A DNA stretch of 39,154 nucleotides, from contig JAMPBQ010000014.1 in the NCBI GenBank assembly GCA_023666615.1, positions 1-39,154 on the forward strand. Reading direction: 5' to 3'. This document shows, piece by piece, positions 8,842 through 17,387 of this stretch (its first letter is position 1; every line of letters begins with the position of its first letter). Origin of the DNA: Clostridium sp. GTDB lineage: Bacteria > Bacteroidota > Bacteroidia > Bacteroidales > Muribaculaceae. The notes beneath the pieces are model-generated. The model did no database searches. It had not been told where the DNA came from and saw only the letters and a list, made by a program, of their open reading frames with translations. The position numbers and the translations under genes are program-made.

Positions 8842-8849
8842 TACCTTTG
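8842..8849 (+). promoter_or_regulatory. Bacteroidetes -7 element for greA
   Basis: TACCTTTG at 8842-8849 lies about 90 nt before greA. The upstream -33 region is T-rich (CTTTTTTTCT) without a clear TTTG. The leader of roughly 85 nt contains the related pieces GAGGATTCC and GGGATTCC. Confidence 0.65.
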
Positions 8850-8940
8850 CTTTAAATCCTTTCGAGGAGATTTTGAGGATTCCGGAGCTTTTGAGGCCTG
8901 GGATTCCTTATTTTTTACTATCTCACAAACTACTTTTATC

Positions 8941-9411
8941 ATGGCTATAACTTACATGACCCGAGAGGGATACAAGAAAAAAATGGAAGAAATCGCTTAC
9001 CTCGAATCGGTAAAGCGTCCCGAAGTGTCTCGCGCCATCGCCGAGGCCCGTGACAAAGGCGATCTATCCGAAAACGCTGAATATGACGCCGCTAAGGAAG
9101 CGCAAGGCCTTCTGGAAATGAAAATTTCTCAGCTCAAGGACCTAGTCGCCAACGCCCGCATTCTCGACGAAAGCAAGCTTAACACCGATGAGGTGCAGAT
9201 CCTCAACAAGGTGAAGATTAAGAACGTCGCCAACGGCGCCACTATGGAGTACACAATCGTCGCAGACTCTGAGGCGAACCTCAAGGAGAAAAAAATCGCT
9301 TCCTCCACACCCATCGCGCAAGGACTGCTCGGACACAAGCTCGGCGAAGTCGTCGACATAAAAGTCCCCTCCGGCATGATGAAGTTCGAAATCGTCTCCA
9401 TCTCCTTCTAA
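8941..9411 (+). CDS. greA: Transcription elongation factor GreA
   Basis: Rescues backtracked RNA polymerase by stimulating transcript cleavage. At 156 residues it has the full family length. The N-terminal coiled coil carries the GreA signature EARDKGDLSENAEYDAAKE with the acidic tip residues, and the C-terminal FKBP-like domain ends with GHKLGEVVDIKVPSG. It is first in an apparent operon: the HIT gene begins 11 bp downstream. Confidence 0.97.
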   Translation: MAITYMTREGYKKKMEEIAYLESVKRPEVSRAIAEARDKGDLSENAEYDAAKEAQGLLEMKISQLKDLVANARILDESKLNTDEVQILNKVKIKNVANGATMEYTIVADSEANLKEKKIASSTPIAQGLLGHKLGEVVDIKVPSGMMKFEIVSISF

Positions 9412-9422
9412 TCCCGCAAAAA

Positions 9423-9824
9423 ATGCCAACTATATTCTCCAAAATAGTCGCAGGCGAAATTCCCTGCTGCAAAGTGGCCGAAGACGAGCGCCATTTCGCC
9501 TTCCTCGACATCAATCCCGTCGCTAAGGGCCACACGCTCGTAATCCCCAAAAAGGAAGTCGACTACATCTACGATCTCTCCGACCAAGAGCTCGCCGACC
9601 TCCACGTTTTCGCGAAAAAAGTGGCAGCCGCAATCTCCCGCGCAATCCCTTGCAAAAAGGTCGGCCAGGCCGTCGTTGGACTCGAAGTGCCCCACGCCCA
9701 CATACACCTGATTCCTATAAATAAGGAATCCGACATGTACTTCGACAAGGAGCATCTTAAGCTCTCCTCTGAAGAATTAAGCCAAATCGCCAATCAAATA
9801 GCCCAAAATTTCAATAATGATTAA
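9423..9824 (+). CDS. HIT family nucleotide hydrolase
   Basis: A 133-residue histidine-triad protein, a family that hydrolyses AMP-linked substrates (HINT-like). The catalytic triad HAHIHLIPI (His91, His93, His95) and the N-terminal TIFSKIVAGEIPCCKVAED with FLDINPVAKGHTLVIPK are typical. It follows greA by 11 bp, and its 3' end overlaps the next gene by 8 nt, so all three are probably co-transcribed. The true substrate is unknown. Confidence 0.95.
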   Translation: MPTIFSKIVAGEIPCCKVAEDERHFAFLDINPVAKGHTLVIPKKEVDYIYDLSDQELADLHVFAKKVAAAISRAIPCKKVGQAVVGLEVPHAHIHLIPINKESDMYFDKEHLKLSSEELSQIANQIAQNFNND

Positions 9825-10914
9825 GACAATTCTAAAGGCTTCCGCCATCGCTTCTGTGGCCATTCTCGCCGCATGCTCCGGCAACAAGGGATGGACCGTT
9901 AGCGGCAAAATTCAAGACCCCGTGCAAGGCGTGAAAGTTGCCGTGGACGGTTTCGGCCCATTGGGCACATGGTACAACATCGATTCCGTTGAGGTTTCAA
10001 AAAACGGCGACTTCAAGTATCGCGCCTTCCAGGGTTCGCCTTACCCCGATGTATATCGTCTCACATATGGCGGAAAGAGCGTTTACTTCCCCATTGATTC
10101 CCTTGAATTCGTTAAGGTCACAGCTTCCGCCGCTAATTTCGACAAGGATTATGAGCTCTCCGGCTCCGACCTCGCCGCTCAGCTGATGGCAGTAGACAAG
10201 CTTATCTCTGCCGCCGCCGCTAAGGATCCCAACGCCTCTTCAGACGCCGCCCTTAAGCGCCAGCTGGCCGAAATTGCCCTATCCGACACCATAGGCATCA
10301 CCTCCTACTATCTCATCAACAAGACAATAGCCGGTAAGCCCATCTTCAGCGACGGCGATAAGAACGACGTGCGCCTGATTGGAGCCGTGGCCAACAAGTT
10401 CGCGCAGCGCCTCCCCAATGACCCGCGCACCGCCTTCCTCACTCAGCGATTCCTCGCCGCCCGCAAAAGCCTCGGCATGGGAGCGCAGAACACCACCGTC
10501 GTGGAAGTCCCCGAAATGGGCCTGATTGACATTGATCTTTACGACGTCAAGGGCAAGAAGCAAACCCTTTCTGACCTCGCCAAAAGCAAAAAGATTACCG
10601 TTCTCAGCTTTACGGCATACTCTCTCGATGCCTCTACGCCATACAACATCGAGCTCAACAAGGTCTTTGAGAAATACCCCGGTCTGGGCATTTACCAAGT
10701 AGCTTTCGACGCCGATGAGGCTCAATGGGCTAAATCAGCCGCCAACATGCCTTGGACCGCCGTGCGTTACGACCCCACAAAGGGCGACACTCTCCTGCGT
10801 CTGTACAACGTTGGTGCCCTCCCCGCAACATTCATCATAAACGGTGACGGCGACCTCGTAGAGCGCGTTACCGACCCCACCCAAATCGACGCCGCCATCC
10901 GCAAACACATCTAA
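9817..10914 (+). CDS. DUF4369/thioredoxin-like lipoprotein lacking the CXXC site
   Basis: A 365-residue predicted lipoprotein (lipobox LAAC, Cys20). The N-terminal part fits DUF4369 (WTVSGKIQDP, then IDSVEVSKNGDFKYRAF). The C-terminal part from about residue 230 looks like an AhpC/TSA-TlpA thioredoxin domain: ITVLSFTAYSLDAS, then ALPATFIINGDGDLV with the cis-Pro loop. Where TlpA proteins have WCxxC this protein has SLDAS (269-273), so it should lack redox activity. It overlaps the HIT gene by 8 nt and ends before a terminator. It may be a structural or binding relative; the role is unknown. Confidence 0.83.
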   Translation: MIKTILKASAIASVAILAACSGNKGWTVSGKIQDPVQGVKVAVDGFGPLGTWYNIDSVEVSKNGDFKYRAFQGSPYPDVYRLTYGGKSVYFPIDSLEFVKVTASAANFDKDYELSGSDLAAQLMAVDKLISAAAAKDPNASSDAALKRQLAEIALSDTIGITSYYLINKTIAGKPIFSDGDKNDVRLIGAVANKFAQRLPNDPRTAFLTQRFLAARKSLGMGAQNTTVVEVPEMGLIDIDLYDVKGKKQTLSDLAKSKKITVLSFTAYSLDASTPYNIELNKVFEKYPGLGIYQVAFDADEAQWAKSAANMPWTAVRYDPTKGDTLLRLYNVGALPATFIINGDGDLVERVTDPTQIDAAIRKHI

Positions 10915-10939
10915 TAAAAATACCCACACACAATAAAGG

Positions 10940-10970
10940 GCCCTCGCGAACAATTTCGCGGGGGCTTTTC
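10940..10970 (+). terminator. Rho-independent terminator after the greA operon
   Basis: Arms GCCCTCGCGAA (10940-10950) and TTCGCGGGGGC (10955-10965), one G-T pair, 4-nt loop, followed by TTTTC. It lies 25 bp after the thioredoxin-like gene. Confidence 0.85.
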
Positions 10971-11007
10971 CTTCCCCCCTTATCCCCCATAATCCCGTCC
11001 AGTCCCC

Positions 11008-11100
11008 GGCCTCGTAGAGGCCGATTATGATAAACCCCAGGCCTGCGGCCTGGGGTTTATCACTTTCTATAAGCAAAGCCTCGCAGAGGCGTCTTGTGGC
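11008..11100. repeat. Composite palindromic repeat, copy B
   Basis: GGCCTCGTAGAGGCC (11008-11022), then a palindrome with arms AAACCCCAGGCC and GGCCTGGGGTTT (about 11033-11058), then AAGCCTCGCAGAGGCGTC followed by TTGTGGC (to 11100). Same order and orientation as copy A. Confidence 0.85.
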
Positions 11101-11112
11101 AGCGGCCAAAGC

Positions 11113-11598
11113 TCAATCTATCTCCAGCAAGAATGACACCACATGGTAATCATTCAAAAACTCAGGATACTCCCGGCATCGCGCCCCCACCTTCATCCTA
11201 TCAAAAGGAATAGGGCCGCCAATAATAGGGTCGCCATAAACCGGCGCGGAATAATCCGAATCATTCTTCAGCGCGAACGCCACCAAATTCTCCAAATCGC
11301 CCTTATCCTCTACGTCAGGCATCCTATCTATATTGTCAAAGAGCAGTCCGTCCAACTCGCCGGCCTTTACATGCTCATATATTTTCCTTGCGATTCGGGC
11401 AAAATCGCCCTCCGCGCATTCCGACATATCGAAATAAAGGATTGTCTGGTCCTCTTTGGGGCGGTCGTTCAGCTTGAACTTGTCATTCGGGTCTATCACA
11501 AGCACCGACACGCCCTTCTGAAACATTCTCTCAAACTCTATCGACTTATCCAGCGCCGAGAAGAACTCGTCCTCAAAATCCTCACTCAACAAAGACAT
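11113..11598 (-). CDS. Hypothetical acidic protein, unrecognised
   Basis: A 161-residue cytosolic protein with no signal peptide, of a family I do not recognise. It is acidic and has alternating strands and helices: VSVLVIDPND, QTILYFDMSE, then a helix and GLLFDNIDRMPD, then ENLVAFALKND. The GLLFDNID segment resembles an AAA+ Walker B strand, yet there is no P-loop GxxxxGK[ST] anywhere, so any ATPase kinship is speculative. It lies 247 bp downstream of recA on the same strand, with a heptamer array between. No clear promoter was found. Confidence 0.6.
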   Translation of the reverse strand: MSLLSEDFEDEFFSALDKSIEFERMFQKGVSVLVIDPNDKFKLNDRPKEDQTILYFDMSECAEGDFARIARKIYEHVKAGELDGLLFDNIDRMPDVEDKGDLENLVAFALKNDSDYSAPVYGDPIIGGPIPFDRMKVGARCREYPEFLNDYHVVSFLLEID

Positions 11599-11731
11599 AA
11601 CAAAAAGAATTAAAAAACAATAATGAAATTCAAGTCATAATCCGCGTCTCTTTCTCCCACAAGCCTCCCACCGCAACGCCATCTCTTATAATTGGCCGAT
11701 GGCAGCCCGCAAACGGCCACCATCAGCCAAT

Positions 11732-11815
11732 ACTTAATACCTTATACTCTATACTTTATATTTTATCCTTAATACTTAATACTTTATACTTTATACTTTA
11801 TACTTAATACTTAAT
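11732..11815. repeat. Heptamer tandem repeat array, 12 units
   Basis: Twelve 7-bp units, mainly ACTTAAT and ACTTTAT with a few variants. It lies immediately 3' of recA and is related in sequence to the array at 6474-6648. Confidence 0.9.
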
Positions 11816-11825
11816 ACTTTTCTAC

Positions 11826-11850
11826 TTTAACTTCGTTCCACGAAGTTAAA
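11826..11850 (-). terminator. Perfect hairpin overlapping the recA stop codon
   Basis: Arms TTTAACTTCGT (11826-11836) and ACGAAGTTAAA (11840-11850) form an 11-bp perfect stem with a 3-nt loop. The recA stop codon (11846-11848) lies within the stem. No strong T-run follows on the - strand, so terminator function is uncertain. Confidence 0.5.
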
Positions 11851-13069
11851 TGTCCTCTTCAATGCCAAATTCATCGTCTACTCCGAGGTCGTCGTCAAAC
11901 AATCCTCCGTCAGCATCGCCCTTGGCTTCGATCGCCTTTTCTTCAGCCGCTGAATCAACCTGAACCGATTCTTCCGCCTTCTTTGGCGCAGGATGCATTC
12001 CATTGTGGTCGGCGGCAAACATTGCCTCCGTGATCTTTGCCTGCAGCTCTTCTGCCAGCTCAGGATTGTCCTGGATCATCTTCTTCGCCGCGTCGCGGCC
12101 CTGCGCCAGCTTCATGCCGTTGTAGCTGAACCAGCTGCCCGACTTCTGTATGATGTCATAGTCTACGCCCAGGTCTAGTATCTCGCCGGCCTTGGAGATG
12201 CCCTCGCCAAACATTATGTCAAACTCCGCGCGACGGAAAGGCGGGGCCACCTTGTTCTTCACCACCTTGATGAAGGCTCGCTTGCCTAGCACGTCATCCC
12301 CGTCCTTGATCGGATTGCGTGAGCGGATGTCGATGCGCACCGATGCGTAAAATTTCAGTGCGTTGCCGCCTGTGGTGGTCTCCGAGGGCCCAAACATTAC
12401 CCCAATCTTCTCGCGAAGCTGGTTGATGAAGATGCATGTGGTGTTTGTCCTGGAGATGGCGCCGGTCAGCTTGCGCATAGCCTGCGACATCAAGCGCGCC
12501 TGAAGGCCCATGTTGCGGTCGCCCATCTCGCCCTCTATCTCATTCTTCGGCGTCAGCGCCGCCACGGAGTCAATCACGATTATGTCGATTGCCGATGAGC
12601 GTATCAGCTGCTCTGCGATTTCCAGCGCCTGCTCGCCATTGTCCGGCTGCGAAATGAGGAGCTCGTTCACGTTCACCCCAAGCTTCTCGGCATAGAAGCG
12701 GTCGAATGCGTGCTCGGCGTCGATTATCGCCGCGATGCCTCCGTTCTTTTGCGCCTCCGCTATAGCGTGGATGGCCAGCGTTGTCTTGCCTGACGATTCC
12801 GGCCCGTAGATCTCTATGATGCGTCCCTTGGGATAGCCGCCGACGCCAAGCGCGTAATTCAGGGCTATCGACCCGGAGGATATAACGTCTACCTTCTCCA
12901 CCACATCATCCCCAAGCTTCATCACCGCGCCCTTGCCGTATGATTTTTCAATCTTTCCCAGCGCCTGTTTCAGAGCGTCAAGCTTTGCGTCCTTCTCCGA
13001 CGCTGCGCCATCCGCCTTGGATGCCGCCTTCTTCGTGGCGGCCTTCTTTGCCTTCTCTGTTGCTGCCAT
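11846..13069 (-). CDS. recA: Recombinase RecA
   Basis: Strand-exchange recombinase and SOS coprotease; 407 residues, longer than the usual 345-350. The Walker A GPESSGKT is at 89-96, followed by conserved RecA stretches such as [20 protein letters not shown] and [13 protein letters not shown]. The added length comes from a Lys/Ala-rich N-terminal extension (about 25 residues rich in AAxKK) and a long acidic C-terminal tail rich in Asp and Glu. Both ends vary in other RecA proteins. The gene has a long presumed leader holding nonamer repeats and ends in a hairpin. Confidence 0.98.
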   Translation of the reverse strand: MAATEKAKKAATKKAASKADGAASEKDAKLDALKQALGKIEKSYGKGAVMKLGDDVVEKVDVISSGSIALNYALGVGGYPKGRIIEIYGPESSGKTTLAIHAIAEAQKNGGIAAIIDAEHAFDRFYAEKLGVNVNELLISQPDNGEQALEIAEQLIRSSAIDIIVIDSVAALTPKNEIEGEMGDRNMGLQARLMSQAMRKLTGAISRTNTTCIFINQLREKIGVMFGPSETTTGGNALKFYASVRIDIRSRNPIKDGDDVLGKRAFIKVVKNKVAPPFRRAEFDIMFGEGISKAGEILDLGVDYDIIQKSGSWFSYNGMKLAQGRDAAKKMIQDNPELAEELQAKITEAMFAADHNGMHPAPKKAEESVQVDSAAEEKAIEAKGDADGGLFDDDLGVDDEFGIEEDI

Positions 13070-13101
13070 GTCTATGTCGTTTTTATTTATTTCAAATTAA
13101 A

Positions 13102-13271
13102 AAATCTTCCAAATCTCATCAATTCTTATAAGCCTTATTTATCTTATAAGCCTTTTTAATCTTATAGGCCTTTTTAATCTTATCAATCCTTATAAGCCTT
13201 ATAAGCCTTATTAATCTTATAAGCCTCATAAGCCTTATTAATCTTATAAGCCTTATTAATCTTATCAATCA
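13102..13271. repeat. Nonamer repeat array in the presumed recA leader
   Basis: On the - strand about 18 units of 9 bp (two of 10 bp), alternating GATTAATAA-like and GGCTTATAA-like sequences. It lies between the recA start codon and the best promoter candidate, so it would be transcribed as leader RNA. Confidence 0.85.
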
Positions 13272-13312
13272 CAACGCCTCGCCAACCCAAGCCCCACCCG
13301 AACTTTCTGATG

Positions 13313-13320
13313 CAAAGTTA
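13313..13320 (-). promoter_or_regulatory. Candidate recA -7 promoter element
   Basis: The - strand reads TAACTTTG, matching TAnnTTTG. A possible -33 TTTG (13336-13339) is only 15 bp away, shorter than usual. It is the only exact -7 match between here and recA and would give a leader of about 240 nt. Confidence 0.5.
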
Positions 13321-13476
13321 GCGCCTCATCCGTGCCAAAACATAGCGCACCTGCGCTAACAAAAGTTAAATCCACACATCCCGCAAACATTATCATTTTT
13401 CCTTTGTTCTAATAGTACAGAGCAAGAAATACTTTTTCCATTGCAAGAAATGTGATAATGATTGGTTTATTATCTT

Positions 13477-13506
13477 TTTAGGAGATGCCGGGAGGCATCT
13501 CCTAAA
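13477..13506. other. Perfect palindrome, possible bidirectional terminator
   Basis: Arms TTTAGGAGATGCC (13477-13489) and GGCATCTCCTAAA (13494-13506) around a 4-nt loop. On the + strand a short T-run follows at 13509-13514. It lies downstream of the DUF1573 gene and beyond the recA promoter region. Confidence 0.5.
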
Positions 13507-13529
13507 TTGTTTTTATCTGGTGCATCAAT

Positions 13530-13557
13530 GTAGGGATGCACCCTGGTGCATCCGTCA
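13530..13557. repeat. GTAGGGA palindromic element, copy 1
   Basis: GTAGGGATGCACC then CT then GGTGCATCC; arms GGATGCACC (13534-13542) and GGTGCATCC (13545-13553) pair perfectly. A second copy with co-varying arms lies at 33994-34018. Confidence 0.85.
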
Positions 13558-13570
13558 CCCATAAGGCGTC

Positions 13571-13951
13571 CTACTGCTTCACAAGCCCGGTAATCTGAAG
13601 CACTATCTTCTTATGCTTCTTGTCATTGGTGCGCACAGTCACCGACTTATGCACCTCCCCAAGCTGATTGCGCGGATTAAACTGCACCCTGATCTTCCCG
13701 CTCTCGCCTGGCCCTATAGGCTCCGGCGGATAAGTCGGCCTCGTGCATCCACAAGCCGATTTGGCGGAGATTATCACCAGCGGCGAATCCCCGGTATTGG
13801 TAAATTCGAACTCGCACTCCACCATAGGTCCGCCTTCGCTCACGGTCCCGAAGTCATGCTGCTTGGCCTTAAACTCCGCCGTGGCGCCCTTGCCTGCGGC
13901 AAAGGCCGCCGCGCAGATCGTCAGCATCAGCATTAGAAATATCTTTCTCAT
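13571..13951 (-). CDS. DUF1573 secreted protein (first copy)
   Basis: A 126-residue protein with a signal peptide (cut near AFA-AG) and one DUF1573 domain, an Ig-like fold common in Bacteroidetes periplasmic or surface proteins of unclear function. Family marks are AKQHDFGTVSEGG, FEFTNTGDSPLVI, SACGCTRPTYP and the PIGPGESGKIRVQF strand. It starts 14 bp after meaB, so it is probably the last gene of an M3 peptidase-meaB-DUF1573 operon. A second DUF1573 gene lies at 20823-21266. Confidence 0.92.
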   Translation of the reverse strand: MRKIFLMLMLTICAAAFAAGKGATAEFKAKQHDFGTVSEGGPMVECEFEFTNTGDSPLVIISAKSACGCTRPTYPPEPIGPGESGKIRVQFNPRNQLGEVHKSVTVRTNDKKHKKIVLQITGLVKQ

Positions 13952-13965
13952 CTCTTTTCTCTTAT

Positions 13966-15063
13966 CTATTTGCGCTCCATCTGCTTGAAATAAAAGTCTA
14001 TGACGTCGCGTGCGGCTATGAACGAGCTGATTTCGTTGTTCAGCACTCGCCTCTCGCCCACCTTCAGCATAGCCTCTATCTCAGGATTCTGGTAGAAATG
14101 GTTGCGCAGCTGCTCGTTGATCGTCTCAAACATCCAGTAACGGCTCTGCTCGCGCCGCCTGCGCTCAAAATAGCCGTTCTCCTTCACAAAAGCGAAATAC
14201 CGGTCTATCATGTCCCACAGCTCGTCAATGCCCAGCCCGTAATAGCCCGAATAGCATAGCACCTCGGGCGTCCAGCCAGACGCCGTCGGCGGAAACAGGT
14301 GCAGCGCGTTGCGGAATTGGGCCTGCGCTAGCCTGGCGCGGTCCACATTGTCGCCGTCGGCCTTGTTTATGGCTATCCCGTCGGCCATCTCCATGATGCC
14401 GCGCTTGATGCCCTGAAGCTCGTCGCCGGTGCCAGCAAGCTGTATCAGAAGGAAGAAGTCAACCATCGAATGCACCGCTGTCTCGCTCTGCCCTACGCCC
14501 ACAGTCTCTACGAAAATGGTGTCATAGCCCGCAGCCTCGCACAGTACTATCGTCTCCCGCGTCTTGCGGGCAACGCCGCCCAGCGATCCCGCCGACGGGC
14601 TGGGGCGGATAAACGCCCCATGCTGCTGCGACAGCTTCTCCATCCTCGTCTTGTCGCCAAGAATGCTACCCTTCGTGCGCTCGCTCGATGGGTCGATAGC
14701 CAGCACCGCCAGCTTGCCGCCATGCTCCAGCACATGCATGCCGAATACGTCGATCGACGTGCTCTTTCCTGCCCCCGGCACCCCGGTGATGCCAATGCGC
14801 CGGCTGTTCCCGCTGTAGGGGAGGCACTTTTCTATCACCTCCTGCGCCACGTCCTGGTGCGTCGGCTGCATGCTCTCCACTAGCGTCACAGCCCTGGCCA
14901 ACGTCGTGACATCTCCCTTCACAATCCCCTCCACCAGCTCCGAGGGTGTGAGCAGGGGCTTGCGCTTGTGCCTCTTCAGGTAGGGGTTCACGCTTGGCGG
15001 CTGCGCCACTCCGCTGTTCACCGCCAGGCCGCTGTACTGCGAATCATTCTCTGGATGCTCCAT
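13966..15063 (-). CDS. meaB: MeaB/ArgK-type GTPase, methylmalonyl-CoA mutase chaperone
   Basis: G3E-family GTPase that protects and reloads the B12-dependent methylmalonyl-CoA mutase; 365 residues. It has P-loop GVPGAGKS (94-101), VLAIDPSSERTKGSILGDKTRM, ETVGVGQSE and an NKADGDN base-recognition motif. The mutase genes are absent here; in Bacteroidales they may lie elsewhere. It sits 21 bp after an M3 peptidase gene and 14 bp before a DUF1573 gene. There is no evidence that these neighbours share its pathway. Confidence 0.93.
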   Translation of the reverse strand: MEHPENDSQYSGLAVNSGVAQPPSVNPYLKRHKRKPLLTPSELVEGIVKGDVTTLARAVTLVESMQPTHQDVAQEVIEKCLPYSGNSRRIGITGVPGAGKSTSIDVFGMHVLEHGGKLAVLAIDPSSERTKGSILGDKTRMEKLSQQHGAFIRPSPSAGSLGGVARKTRETIVLCEAAGYDTIFVETVGVGQSETAVHSMVDFFLLIQLAGTGDELQGIKRGIMEMADGIAINKADGDNVDRARLAQAQFRNALHLFPPTASGWTPEVLCYSGYYGLGIDELWDMIDRYFAFVKENGYFERRRREQSRYWMFETINEQLRNHFYQNPEIEAMLKVGERRVLNNEISSFIAARDVIDFYFKQMERK

Positions 15064-15084
15064 TAATTCTTGTTTTTTTCTCTC

Positions 15085-17226
15085 TCAATAAGCCACTTTC
15101 ACGTCCTTTGCCGCTGGCTTCCACAGGCCGCGGTTCCGAAGAAGTGCGTCTACGCTCGGCTCATGCCCGCGGAAGCGCACATAAAGCGTCATAGGGTCTT
15201 CGCTGGCGCCTGCCTCTAGCACATTCTCCTTGAAGCTCTTGGCCGTCTCGGCGTCAAAGATGCCCTTCTCCTTGAAATGCTCGAATCCGTCGCAGTCCAG
15301 CACCTCTGCCCAAAGGTAAGTGTAATACCCCGATGCATAGCCGTCGCTGCCAAAGATATGCTTGAAGTATGGCGAACGGTAGCGGTAAGTCAGCTCCGCG
15401 GGCATTCCCAGTTTCTTGCTCACCTGTTCCTCAAAGGCGAATACGTCGGTGTCGCCCTCGGGATTCAGCTTGCCGTACTCAAGGTCCAGCAGGGCGGCCC
15501 CTACAAGCTCGGCCGTGGTGAAGCCCTGATTGTGCGTTGCCGATGCCTGAAGCTTGTCTATCAAATCCTGTGGCATGGGCTCGCCGGTCTTGTAGTGGTG
15601 GGCGTACATGGCCAGCATCTCCGGCTCAAATGCCCAATGCTCATGTATCTGCGAGGGAAGCTCCACAAAGTCACGGTCCACGTTGGTGCCCGCCAGCCCC
15701 GCATAGTTTGCCTTAGTCAGCATCCCGTGCAGGCCGTGCCCGAATTCATGGAACATGGTCTCTACCTCGTCAATCGTAAGAAGTGAGGGGGCGTCGCCAG
15801 TCGGCTTGGAGAAATTCCCCACGTTGTACACCACAGGCCTGGTCCAGCTGCCGTCGGCGTTGTGCTTGGCCGTAAGGAATTCGCTCATCCATGCGCCCTG
15901 CCTCTTCGAGGCGCGGGGGAAATAGTCGGTCATGAACACTGCCACATGATCGCCGCTCTTGGAGTCAGTCACATCGTACACATCCACTTCATCATAATAT
16001 TTCGGCGCCTCGGGCATGGGGGTGAATTTCACGCCGTAAAGCTTCTCTGCCATCGTGAAGATGCCATTGCGCACTGAATCAAGTGCAAAGTACTCCCGCA
16101 CCACAGCCTCGTCCAGGTCATATTTCTGCTTGCGCGCCTTCTCGGCGTAATAGTAATAGTCCCAAGGCGCTATCTTGAAGTTGCCCCCTTCGTCGTTGGC
16201 TAGCTTCTGCATCTCCGCCACCTCTTCGCCTACGCGAGCCTTGGCAGGCTCCCAGATTTGCATCAAAAGGTCCTCTGCGGCCTTCACCGACCCTGCCATT
16301 ACGTTGTCGGTCATATACGCGCCGAAGTTCTCAAAGCCCAAAAGGGCGGCCTTCTTGGCGCGGGCCTGAAGAATCTTGTTGATCACCGGTTTGTTGTCAT
16401 ATTGCCCTTCCGACGCCAATGAGGTGTAGCCCTTGTACATTTCCTCGCGCAGCGAGCGGTCGTCGGCGTACTGCAGAAGCGGAAGGCGGCTCGGCGCGTG
16501 CAGCGTGAACACGTATCCTTCCTTGCCGCGCTCCTTGGCGGCGTCGGCGGCCTGGTCTATGCTGCTCTGCGGCAGGCCTGCCAGGCGAGCCTCGTCGGTC
16601 ACGTTGATCTCAAATGAGTTCGTGGCGGCCAAAAGGTTCTTGTTGTATTGCAGATACAGGTTCTGAAGCTCGGTGTTAAGCGCCTTCAGCTCTTCCTTCT
16701 TCTCCGCGTCGAGAAGCGCTCCGGCGCGGGTGAAGTTCTTGTAATATTTCTCCACGAGCCTGCGCTGGTCGGTGGCAAGGGCGTCGCGCCCGTCATATAC
16801 GGCCTTCACGCGCTGGAAGAGCGAATCGTTCATCAGCATGTTGTCGCTCTGCGCGGTCACAGCCGGGAAAAAGATTTCCGAAATTGAATCTAGCTCGGGC
16901 GAGGCGTTGCTCTCTGTCAGGGCGTACATAACCATTGACACGCGGTCAAGGATCGGGCTCGAGTTCTCAAGAGCCAAGATGGTGTTCTCAAAGCTCGGTT
17001 CCTCGGCGTTGGCTATAATCGCCTCAATGTTCGCGTTCTGCTCCTCAAAGCCTGCCTCCATAGCCGGAAGATAGTGCTCATGCTTGATTTCCTCAAATGG
17101 AGGTATCTGATACTCTGTGGCGTACCCCGCGATGAACGGGTTCTCCGATTTCTTTTCTGACTTACACATGGTGGTTGCGGTTGCTACTGCGGCAAGGCAT
17201 GCAATGGTCAAGATTGGTTTCTTCAT
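15085..17226 (-). CDS. dcp: M3 family zinc oligopeptidase or dipeptidyl carboxypeptidase
   Basis: A 713-residue thimet-type metallopeptidase that cleaves short peptides, close to Dcp/oligopeptidase A. The zinc motif HEFGH is at residues 493-497, and the third ligand probably lies in DFVELPSQIHE downstream. The N-terminus has a signal-like segment ending in TTMC, so it may be a lipoprotein, although the lipobox (Ala-Thr-Thr-Met-Cys) is poor. The mature start NPFIAGYATEYQIPPFEEIK is typical of the Dcp branch. It is probably first in the operon with meaB. I found no exact TAnnTTTG upstream. Confidence 0.92.
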   Translation of the reverse strand: MKKPILTIACLAAVATATTMCKSEKKSENPFIAGYATEYQIPPFEEIKHEHYLPAMEAGFEEQNANIEAIIANAEEPSFENTILALENSSPILDRVSMVMYALTESNASPELDSISEIFFPAVTAQSDNMLMNDSLFQRVKAVYDGRDALATDQRRLVEKYYKNFTRAGALLDAEKKEELKALNTELQNLYLQYNKNLLAATNSFEINVTDEARLAGLPQSSIDQAADAAKERGKEGYVFTLHAPSRLPLLQYADDRSLREEMYKGYTSLASEGQYDNKPVINKILQARAKKAALLGFENFGAYMTDNVMAGSVKAAEDLLMQIWEPAKARVGEEVAEMQKLANDEGGNFKIAPWDYYYYAEKARKQKYDLDEAVVREYFALDSVRNGIFTMAEKLYGVKFTPMPEAPKYYDEVDVYDVTDSKSGDHVAVFMTDYFPRASKRQGAWMSEFLTAKHNADGSWTRPVVYNVGNFSKPTGDAPSLLTIDEVETMFHEFGHGLHGMLTKANYAGLAGTNVDRDFVELPSQIHEHWAFEPEMLAMYAHHYKTGEPMPQDLIDKLQASATHNQGFTTAELVGAALLDLEYGKLNPEGDTDVFAFEEQVSKKLGMPAELTYRYRSPYFKHIFGSDGYASGYYTYLWAEVLDCDGFEHFKEKGIFDAETAKSFKENVLEAGASEDPMTLYVRFRGHEPSVDALLRNRGLWKPAAKDVKVAY

Positions 17227-17387
17227 TTATGTTGTTTTTAGTTTTCGCAAAAGCATATTTTATAAATAACGCCTCCGCACCCAAATTATTGCCCCTCACT
17301 CAAAAAAATCCACATAATTTCCTGAATCTCCCTCTCTGCGTTGACCCATCCCGCTCCGCCACGGTCCCACAATCGCCTAACGGCTCG

